From the NCBI GenBank assembly GCA_015847255.1, contig JADLZK010011211.1:56514-120513 (forward strand): a stretch of DNA of 64,000 nt, read 5' to 3'. The translations under genes and the position numbers were made by a program. Positions 24,251 through 33,728 of this stretch are shown here, in pieces (the stretch's first letter is position 1; every line of letters starts with the position of its first letter). Under the pieces are notes generated by a model. It searched no databases. It had not been told where the DNA came from and saw only the letters and a program-made list of their open reading frames with translations. The DNA comes from Hyparrhenia diplandra. Its lineage: Eukaryota > Streptophyta > Magnoliopsida > Poales > Poaceae.

Positions 24251-25042
24251 TGTTGGGGAGGGCGACCGCCCCATTCCAGGCGGCTCCGCAGCCTCTCTAC
24301 TACGGGGCCAAGACTTAATCTCCGTTAATAAGTCATGGAGCCTTGCAGATCAGCAGAGGACCCTCCGCCAAGACACGCACGGAAGCATTCACTCCTCCGT
24401 CAAGAATGGCCTCCGCAGTCAGCAATAGAAGCCAAGAGCGAAGTAGCCCCATATGCAATGGGGGGGAGCCGCGAGGGAACTCTCCAAGCAGCGCGAGCCC
24501 AAGCAGCAGGAAAGGCTAGCGGAGGGACCCCTCCGGAGTCATCCCCTCCGCAAGCGCTCGGTGCCGGCGGCCGGCATGGGGAAACCCTACGACTCCCAGG
24601 CGGGGAGAAGTCACACGTGTATTTCCCCGCATTTCAACCTTGTACCTAATAGTTACTAGCTTGCCCCCGTGGGGCCCGGTTGTAAGTGAGTGTTCTCCTA
24701 CCTACCATGTACTAAATTATAAATCAGCCCCTCGACCCCTTGTATTCCTATAAATACCCGGTACGGGGCTCGGGGAATGGGATCGGTTGTTGGCCAGTTT
24801 AAGTGCCATTTACTCATTTTTATTGCATCCACGTCTCACCTCACGCATCGTCTGACCCCTCCCCTTTCGGAGGCCCGGGCGCCCTCCGATCTCCCCGACC
24901 CTCGGCCACTCCAGCGAAGGTCGGGCAGACCGGAGGCCTCCCCGCTCCTCGTTTGTGTTCTTGACTCATCCTGTGGGAAGCCCTCGCCCCCTTCCCGCCT
25001 CCTCCGAGAGCGAAGGCTAAGGGGGCAGGAGTGATCCCCACA
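24251..25042 (+). repeat. 3' LTR of the Tat element
   Basis: Starts TGTTGGGGAGGGCGACCGCC and matches the 5' LTR, with a TATA box (TATAAATA) at 24749-24756 and an end near gatccccaca (25042). It is about 18 bp longer than the 5' copy through small indels. Confidence 0.85.
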
Positions 25043-25299
25043 GTCAGCTATGTCTTTGCCCTCTAATGCGCAAAGAGTAGGTCGACACTAGACGCTAACA
25101 CTAGTACATAAAATGTTTTCCGTGGCTGGCATTTCTCATTAACCGTGGCGGTTTTTGAACCGCCACAAAGCTAAGGTTGCAGTTAATGGGACATTTACCG
25201 TGGAGATTTTAAATGCCTGCCGCGGTTAATAAAAAAAACAAGGAAAAAACAGATCTGGATCTAACTGGGCCTAGATATGGGCCCTGACGCCCCTACGCC

Positions 25300-25900
25300 A
25301 CCGCTAGGGTTTTGAGGGGAGGGGGCCACCGCCGCTGCTCGATAGAACCGCCTGCTACATTGCCCGCAGCGCTACTCACCGGATCTAAAGGTGGAGGAGG
25401 GCCCGCCACCTGCAACACCGCTCACCGGATCCGAGGAGGCAGGAGGAGGGGCCGCCGCACGGCCAGAGGCTCCATGGATCCGCCTATCACCGATCCGGAA
25501 TGGGGATGTGAAGGGGACGACCGTGACCATGAGACGAGTGGAAGGAACGAGGAAGGAACAGGGGAAAGGACATGGTGAACTAACCTTGTGGCTAGCCACT
25601 TGATCCGCCCGCCATGGATCCGTGCTCCTTCCTTTAGATCACGACCGCCACCGCGCGGCCAGAGGGGAGGGGGCACCGCATACGAGGGAGTTGGGCGCCG
25701 CTAGTGAGTGAGAAGGAGGGATGTGAGAGGGCGATGAGTTGGGAGGCGGGCACAACGTGCTTCAGGCGAGGGAAGGCGGATTCTAGCGTGGGGAGAAGTG
25801 GTAGCGTGATGCCGGGCTAAGGTGTCGGGCACATGGGTAGAAGTGTGGAGGCCGGCTAGGTGAGGTGAGGGAGAAGTGGAAAGAGAGTTAGGGTTAGGGT
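25300..25900. other. GC-rich internal block of the CACTA element
   Basis: A GC-rich stretch with short open frames on both strands (60-88 codons). It begins with a leader-like ctagggttttgagggg and has a tataaat-like segment at about 25917-25924. It contrasts with the AT-rich ends, which suggests captured host sequence. I cannot recognise the source gene. Confidence 0.35.
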
Positions 25901-26004
25901 GTTGTATATATACTAGAATCTATAAATGGTTCGAGATGGGATTTTGTAAATCAGAGTGCACTAGGCTTTTTATCCGTGGTAGGCCAGTTATAAAAACCGC
26001 CCAC

Positions 26005-27195
26005 TGTTGACGTAAAAAGTGGTCAGACTACATGCAAATACACTTAGGCAGACTAGAAGGATTGAGCCTCGCGAATTCGGACGTGCCGATCAATTTGACC
26101 CCTCAGAATTGACAAATAGAAGAGAGTTTATCAAGAATTACGAAGCCGGATCATGCCGGGTGTTTCAGACAGTTCCAAAAAGGTGACTCAGAGAGCCGAA
26201 ATCATGCACAGACTGACAAAACTCATGGAACCGGCCAAATGAACATAAGTATAAAGCATAAACATCAAAATAGCCGACTCATATATAAGTTATTGGATGT
26301 ATGTAAACAAACATGGCAGAATCCTTCACTACATTCGATCGAATGTGTCTATTTGATCGGCTATCATAACTTGGCATAACATGAATGGTGAAAACATTCT
26401 ATAAATATGAACATATATGCGGAAAATATGAACAATCTCGCCTTTGATACAAACAAGCAATGCATTTATATATACCTGATCTAGATAGCAAACAAGCAGA
26501 GATTCATCGAGACTGGTCTAAAAGGCCGGCGGTCTCAACTAGCCCTTTTTGTTAAACATGCCAAATCTGCATTCACCTGGTCTAATGGCCAGCGAGCTTC
26601 AGTAAACTCAAAATGTAAAGCTAGATCATCTAATATTTAAAATAGATCTATACTCATACAAGGCTCGTGTATATCTGAAAACAACTAAAAATGGGATGCA
26701 CGCATGAGTTGTTCGATGCCTAGACATTGGGAATCCTCAAGTCTACCGCGAACCGATCGTCAAACGTTCATGGCTATTGTAAACCTCGGGCGCATCCAAG
26801 CTATGATAGATCCCCATGCGTGCATCACTTGAAAGTGTTTATCATATCGGCTAAAACAGCCGAATCGGTCCGTGATGCGTCAACAAATGTCGGTTGTTGT
26901 TTGTATTGATTGATTGAATATCCTTTTACAATAGACGGGCTTACATATTTATAGCCCAAAGCTTAACGAGTCATAATAGAATACGACTCTGATTTACATG
27001 GAAAATAAACCCTAATCGAAGATAACTTGGCCTCCAATCCTTCCTTTCCTGTCTTCAGTCGGACCCTGATGACGTAACTTTAGCTAGCGCTTCCATCTTT
27101 CCCCCGGCAAAACATGCTCTTTGAAGCCGGCTATTTGCCTTTTCACCACGATTTCTGGGGGGCGGACCTTCTTTGACCAAAATCTGGTGTCAACA
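26005..27195 (+). mobile_element. Solo LTR nested in the CACTA element
   Basis: TGTTGACG (26005) and GGTGTCAACA (ending 27195) are TG...CA termini. The flanks gcccac (25999-26004) and gccac (27196-27200) are an imperfect duplication of a gccac target that belongs to the CACTA subterminal motif. It matches the LTR arms at 2243-3630 and 3634-6378 but lacks an internal segment of about 500 bp after about 26880. No coding sequence. Confidence 0.85.
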
Positions 27196-27489
27196 GCCAC
27201 GGTTAATCAATTTATGTGGCGTTTTTTATAATTAACCGTCACGGTTAATTAAAAAAACCACCACGGTAAATTGAGGCATTAATCGTGGTGGTTTTTTTAA
27301 ACCGCCATGGTTAATAAAATGGAAATGTCTTATAAAAGATTATTTGTAGTAGTGTAAGAAGAGTAGTAGATGACACGCTTTGTAACTTCGAAGAGTTGTA
27401 GATGGAACTGCTCTGTTTCCATGAATAAAGGTATGGTTTTGTAGAGTTATAATTGATTATAGGGTCATAGGCAAAAGTGACATTTGCAG

Positions 27490-28578
27490 CGGATTAGATG
27501 GTAAAGTAAGGTTGTGTGTGATGAGCAATATATTTCTCTTGCGCTGATTCTCTTGCACCTTGAAGAAGTACCAGCATGCTTCTCGAGAGTCGAGACAAAA
27601 AGTTTAGCCTTAGAGCTTGTGTTGTTCCAAAGTTCATTAGTTTCTCTGATCTTCCAGTGATTATGATTTTACTTCCACTAGGAAGGAAACTTCGAGCGGC
27701 GGCGAACATCCTCCTCCATGCCACATCATCATCAATACCATCATCCCCATCTAGCTCCACTATAACCAGTATTTTTTTTCTTCATTTAGAGTGTGATTTC
27801 TATGCTTGAGTATGCCTCCATCCTTGGGAGTGGATAGTTCCTCTGTTCTGAGCTTATTATTGCCTCCACTGAAAAATACAATCTGAGAGAAGTGATCACG
27901 CACCCTCGTGTCGTAGCAAACATGCTCAACAAATGTGGACTTTCCAACTTTTCCTTGGCCAATGATTGGCAGGACACCCAGATTGCATTCACCAGGAGGC
28001 TAACTCTGCAACAAAAAATAGATAGTTCGCAACATCTCGGCATGGCGACCAAACATGCATTTCTCAAGTAGCAGGTGCATGCTATATGGCTGACGACACA
28101 TTGGAGGGTAGCCTTTCAGAAAAGCTACAAACTCATGCATGTCAGCCACCATGCTAAGTACACTATCAAGCATCAGTTTCAACTCCCTTGAGGGCAGCCT
28201 AGCAGTATCAGAGGGAGGAGAATGCTTGCCTGGATTGCCGGATGCAGACGACAAGGCTAGAGATCCGTTGTGATTATGATGCTTCACCTTTCGACCGTCG
28301 TTTCTGCGACGATTGACGTACCGGAATTTGTCAAGCAGGTAGTAGCCTTTGTGCATCTCTTGTCTCAGAGAGTGGAGTTGGTGAAGCATTGCTGCGTTGG
28401 TGATGAACCTCCCCTCGGCCTCCTCGACGGCGATGGCGACCCGGAGTAGAGCCCGCTCTAGCCGCCGCAAGCTCTCCTCTTCGGACAGCCCGGGTGATGT
28501 TGCCCAGTATTTGTTGATGAGGAAGGATAGGCATCTTGCAGCAAGTTCGCCAAACGCGGCAGAAAATATCACCTCCAT
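27490..28578 (-). pseudogene. Truncated NLR (CC-NB-ARC) disease-resistance gene
   Basis: Starts at Met 28578 (MEVIFSAAFGELAARCLSFL), an Rx-type coiled-coil N terminus. The N-terminal domain reads to FLLQS and an in-frame TAG at about 28003-28005. The same frame then continues with PPGECNLGVLPIIG and the P-loop GQGKVGKST (about 27936-27962). A frameshift near 27770 leads to AWRRMFAAARSFLPSGSKII, the RNBS-B-like ITGRSEKL and ALRLNFLSR; another shift gives REACWYFFK. Similarity ends near 27490. The rest of NB-ARC and all LRRs are absent: the CACTA element starts 130 bp downstream and other elements follow. The premature stop plus truncation make this a true pseudogene. Family role (pathogen sensing) is known; this copy is unlikely to work. 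Confidence 0.8.
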
Positions 28579-28781
28579 CTTTTGGCGCCCTCGATGGCTC
28601 TCACAAGTTACACGAGAGCACAGACTAGATATATATAGTGCAAGTTCTCTGGCTGGTTCAGGATGGAAATATGCAATAGGAAGCCAGAGTTTGATCAATG
28701 CATGCATAGAAGGCCCATTTCTTCTCCCCAATGTGGGCTAATATAAATAACTGTGGAGAAGACTGAGGAGTGGGTCTGGGA

Positions 28782-29360
28782 TAGAGCTCGGACTTGGGCC
28801 GTGCCATTTGAGGGCGGGCTATGGCACGGACTTTTGGCACGACCGGCACGGCGTGACACGAAAATATTTTGGGCGTCTTTGGCACGACACGAACACGAGG
28901 GCCGTGGGCCTAGGATCACGGCACGACGGGCTACATGGCACGGCCGCACTTTGGGCCGTGCTTTTGGCTGGCACCATTACCTAATGTGGCACGCGTAACA
29001 CTTTTATTACTCTACAATGGAATTTTATAGCATTTACTGTACTACCTCTCATCTAATACTTAAATAGATTATGAAAATCATTAAAACTTCATTGAAATAG
29101 TATACCCAACATACATAATTGCTTTATATCACACCACAAAAAAGAGAAGTAGTGGAGATATTTTGAGGGCCGTGCTTTGGGCGGCACGACCCAAGACGTG
29201 TCCGTGCCACGGGCCGTGTTTGGGCCGAAGAAAAAATTTGACGTGCCATATCGGCACGGCCCGATAAAGCTTCCCCGTGCCTAAGGGCACAATCTGAAAC
29301 GCACGAAGCACGAGAGTGCCGGGCGTCTTGGCGGAAGACGGCCCAAGTCCCAAAGCTCTA
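28782..29360. mobile_element. hAT-type non-autonomous element with 8-bp TSD
   Basis: Terminal inverted repeats TAGAGCTCGGACTTGGGCCGT and its inverse (ending AAAGCTCTA at 29360) are flanked by a perfect 8-bp duplication gtctggga (28774-28781 and 29361-29368). The ends are rich in ggcccgtgc/gcacggcc motifs and the middle is AT-rich. No transposase. The 8-bp TSD and TIR place it in hAT. It lies just upstream of the NLR start. Confidence 0.9.
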
Positions 29361-29368
29361 GTCTGGGA

Positions 29369-30464
29369 CCTGTTCCAACTTCCAACAGATCATGGGAGAA
29401 AAGGTGCAGGTCATAAAATTAATAAGTCTGGGTATAGCATGCACAAACCATGACTCAGTTCACAGCTGAACAACCAGAACCTACCAAAAATCAATCAATA
29501 AATCATGCGCCGCCATGCCTCATCAAGAACAGAACAGACAAGGGTGTCACAAAGTCCTAGATCCTGTGCAGTGCCTATTCACACTGCAAGATAAGCAGTG
29601 GTTGCATCTCAGCTATTCATCAGGTGGGGAACGGTTGGAATGAGGGCTGCTACCTTCCCATTTTCTTTGACCTTTTTTGGAGGGAAAATCCTGTGCTTTG
29701 GCGCCATTTTCAGAACAGCTAGGCTGCAGGTGATCGCAGTCGGAGTTGCCGCACCATGACACGCCCAGAGTTGTGGTGGGTGATTGTTACTGACGAAATG
29801 TAGAACTGACTGCAGAGTGGCTGCAACTCCTAACTTGATGCTGAAAGTTCTAGTATTCAAAACACATTCAACTTACCTGAACAATTTGCTGCTTTTTTTA
29901 TCTCCTCTCAGTTTCAGAGTTCAAGTATTATTCAAGATGTCAATAATCATTGCTCCGTTGGGGGGAGATATGATTGGTATTTTTATCAGAATAGAAATGT
30001 ATGTTTATGTTTCGCAAAAAAAAATGTAAGTTTATATGAATTTAGCAAAATACAGCAGAAGATGAATTCAGTATATTCAGTATGCGAACATGTATGTGTT
30101 CTGTATGGCTGACAATTCAGCAAACTTCGATTTTGATTCATCTTAGTAGGATATGCTTTCTTTTTTTGTTTTGTTTTGTTTTGTTTTGTGCATTATATTC
30201 ATTTGTGAATTGTGATAGTAGAAGATGAAGAAAGGAGGGACAAAGAAGATTCCTAATCCTACCGTTCCTCATCAGATAAATGGCTGAGATGCGACCGCTG
30301 CTTATCGATCTAGTGTGAATAGGCCCTCCACGGGATCTTGATCGGCAAAGTTGTTGTTTCTCTTGCACAAATTGATATTTTAGTTACGTGTCCAGACGAT
30401 ATAGTCAATGCATGCCATGATTGTTTCAGTTTACCAAATGGTTAGCTAAATAAATTAGGAAATA
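29369..30464. other. Intergenic, no gene seen
   Basis: AT-rich. Contains a (ttttg)n microsatellite at about 30159-30188 and oligo-A at about 30016. Open frames up to 83 codons show no domain. Confidence 0.5.
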
Positions 30465-30684
30465 CTTCCTCCATTTTAAATCTACTATTTTGACACCAAG
30501 TTTGATTGGTCGTCTTATTCAAAAATTTATGTCAAATATAATTTCTTTTGTTGTGACTTGCTTTATAATAAAAGTCCTTAAAGAATAACTTAAATTTTTA
30601 CTATTTTTGCATGAATTTTTTGATAAAATGAGTGGTCAAACTTAGGCAAAAAATCCAACGACTTACAATTTACGATAGAGGAAG
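30465..30684. mobile_element. Stowaway MITE, TA target duplication
   Basis: Begins CTTCCTCCATTTTAAATC and ends TACGATAGAGGAAG, with TA on each side (30463-30464; 30685-30686). The CTCCCTCC-like end, length of 220 bp and TA duplication are typical of Stowaway/mariner MITEs in grasses. Confidence 0.85.
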
Positions 30685-30686
30685 TA

Positions 30687-33480
30687 TTGTATAATAAAAG
30701 GTTGCACCTGTTCGACTTGCTTATTATTTGCTTAGAATGGGAGAGAGTGACAGAAACTAAACCACATAGTTTGGTTATATTATTGCGTGAGAAAGTAGCT
30801 AGACCATGGAACTGCCATGGAATATGGGAACGGAACAATTGTGCCATGCAAAATAAAGTCAAAATGGTGCACGGTCAAATTGCCATTAGGATATGAAAGA
30901 AACAAAAATCATTTCAAGGTTTCGGGGACTATTAAATTCGATCCTACGTGAGCTTGTTGACATTTTTCCTTCATTTTTAGGCAAGCGTCTGGCCTGCCAA
31001 CGTTGACCATGCATAGGGACACACACATGGAAAACCATTATTCGCAAGTCGTAGATGTTCATGTGCTCTCTCTTGTACATCAATTATAATCACTTATATG
31101 GTGTAAGTCTAGTTAGCTCAGGTTGAGATATGCCTTACTCCATATGTATTGTGTGTTTTGTGTCTCTTAGCTTGTGATGCATAGGTGATAGGCGCGACAT
31201 GGTATGTAGAGGCATGAAGGGTGAAGGCCAAGGTGATGATGGACCAAGGATAATGAAGGGCAGGGTGAGGAGGCTTGGGATAAAGAGCAAGAAAAAATGG
31301 AACAAAGGTGATGGTGTCGGGGCCTTGGTAGAGGTCAACCACACACGATATTGGCCTCAAAAGTCGAATGATGAGTTGGAGAATGTGTGGCGCATCGTCC
31401 TGAAACTTGGGTCGAGGTGAAGTGAATTCGTGGAGGCATCATAGTCGTAAGATGCACTAACAAAAATTTGGATAGTAGTACCTTTATTAGTGTTATTTTG
31501 GTTGAGTGCTTCATGACTTTAAGAAATAAACCATCCATATTAAAGTTGTGGGACATGCCTAGACCCAGAGGGACCACAACCGCTCTTTGTCACAGACTAT
31601 GCTTTCAGCGAGACACTCGATAGAACATATTTTGATATAGGTATCTCGAAAGGGGCACTTGCTAGCACCATTTGCCCAAGCTGAACTCAAGAACATTAAT
31701 ACATGTAGTAGTCTAGAAGGGTTGAATGTTGACTTTGTAGTTTTTGGCTAATGTTGTAGAACTATTTTAACCATATAGTTGTAGTGGAAGACTCGAGGAT
31801 AACAAGAAAACGGACCGCATAATATTGCACAAGTCGATTGTGATGAAGACATGGTCAATTCGGCTACTACATGCCCCGCTGGTGTTGGTCCTTCCCTTTT
31901 GCTCTAGTCAAGATCATTTAAGACTGCTTAAAAAAAACATCATTTAAGAACTCGTGGAAGTGACCTATGCTACAAAGATATCCGCCGCAAGCCTTTTTTG
32001 ACACCCCTCATCCGGCTACAAATGTAGCATCTATTCACATACGCATTAACATACCTTACACCACACACACAGTTTCACCTCACTCACGTGTAGAGACCTA
32101 CAACTATACATACGGATAAAAGCACACATCCCTTTACGGTTCCACGGTTAGAGAGGTTGACCTGAAATAATTATGGAAATAAATCTAGATGGGAGCACCG
32201 ATTTGTCAAACCTAAGGTTCGAACGGTAACGCCGGTGGTAGTGTGCTCAAATGCAACGCTTGCAAGTTGAGCTAGAGATCGTTCTCAAAGATCCATCAAG
32301 CTGTTGTTTTGATTTCACACCTACCTAATAAACCATGTAGTTGTCACGAAGGAATTAGGGCCCGCGCCTAAGCATTTTGAAAGCAACACCTTAAACTAAT
32401 CTAAAAAATGGATGCAGAATCAAGGGAATCTAGAAAAATGGATGTAGAATCAAATGGGATAAACTGTCCATTTGAAAAACAAAGATAAAATCACAAATGA
32501 ACTTATGGATAGGGAGAAAACACCGTTCCCCCAAAAAAAAAAACAATAATTAACCCACATGTTAACAGTTGGCCCTCATCCATCTAAACAAGACCAAGGT
32601 TCATTGATTGTGCGAGGAAAGGGAGGCTAGACAATTTTTTATCCCTTGCACTAGAAACATATATCTATTGTGGTGTGCATCTGTTATCTTGTTGTAACTA
32701 GTGTCGTTTGAACTAGATATGACGCATATTACTCTATGGGCTAGACACAATTGCCATGCCCTAAGATGAGAACTTCATTTTGTATTGGCAAATCGACTCC
32801 CCAAATTTGTTGTATAAAAATACGCTAGTCAGGCCTCTGAACAACATATCACTCTACCTAATACCCATCTCAAAAAGGGGTTAAAGTACACATCTTGCTC
32901 TAGCTAGCCACCCACCTTAGCCCCCTAGCCATACATAGCTAGAGAAATTTAGGATTTAAACTAAAAAGTGGTCTGATTAAATCTCTCTTGGATGTAAAGA
33001 TTCCTTCACACGGGATAAACTTTTTGTGTCTTGTCCTTGGCTAACTCTCAAACTCAGTTTTTATTCATGTAGTTTGCTTGGAGTGCTTTTTACTTTTTTT
33101 TTATACAGCTTACTGTTTGGTTGCCCTTAGGAAATTAGGCAAGCCCTCTCAATTAGATAACAAGAGTAAAATTTAGGCTTTTGGCGTTATCAATTAAATT
33201 TGTCTATTGTTTGTCATTTTAGTTATTAAAACCGCCTTCACCTCCTCTAATCAGTAAGATTGAGTTTTTTTTTAATTCTCTCATGATGTACATTACGTTT
33301 GAGGTTGATTTTAAAGAATCTTTGCTTGAAGTGCGTTATTACTATATAAAAATGTAATGACTAAAATGCATCGTTTTTCTTCAACGATTAAAATGCATCG
33401 TTGTTGTGCAAAAGTCATTTTTTTTCCTAGAAACGACAAAAGTTATTTTTAGAAACAGTTTGGCTGCGCCTTTGGGAAAT
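30687..33480. other. Intergenic, no gene seen
   Basis: AT-rich with short open frames (60-80 codons at 30687-31577) that show no domain or gene context. A 73-codon frame at 31199-31420 is lysine/glycine rich and unrecognised. It may be old transposon debris or promoter DNA of the downstream gene. Confidence 0.5.
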
Positions 33481-33728
33481 TCGAATACCTGGTTTACAGT
33501 TTACACATGGGCTCGGCAACGGCACCGCCTCACTCGCCACCGCCCTCAATCAAAATCCCCAAAAAAAAAAAAAACCCGGTAATAATCCACACCTCATCGT
33601 TCACGACTCTGACGCAAACCGAATCGGGGAATTCTTCCCCAATCCGTCCCAAAACTCGCCGTCGTCGCCGCCCCACGCTCCCTCGTCCCTCATCCTCCCC
33701 CCACCACACCAGCTCGCTCATCAGCGTC

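Larger units (their letters stand above)
10980..25042 (+). mobile_element. 14-kb Tat-lineage Ty3/gypsy LTR retrotransposon
   Basis: Two LTRs in direct orientation (10980-11754 and 24251-25042) bracket PBS, gag, protease, RT, RNase H, a second archaeal-type RNase H and integrase. A 6.6-kb 3' region follows with tandem arrays and an antisense ORF. The second RNase H before integrase and the long 3' region with additional ORF are known marks of the Tat lineage (RIRE2/Grande/Retand/Ogre relatives). All genes carry frameshifts, so it is non-autonomous now. The LTRs differ by numerous substitutions and small indels, so the insertion is not very recent. Possible target duplication is imperfect (gtcgt before, gtcag after). 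Confidence 0.88.
25099..27354. mobile_element. Non-autonomous CACTA transposon, TSD TAA
   Basis: Ends are CACTAGTACATAAAATG (25099) and TATTTGTAGTAGTG (ending 27354), inverse of each other with few mismatches, and flanked by TAA on both sides (25096-25098; 27355-27357). Both subterminal regions are packed with direct and inverted copies of a motif like accgccacggttaat (for example 25140-25230 and 27195-27320), as is typical of CACTA transposase-binding arrays. No transposase domain is present. A GC-rich internal block (about 25300-25720) may be captured sequence. A solo LTR (26005-27195) inserted later; without it the element is about 1.06 kb. Confidence 0.9.
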
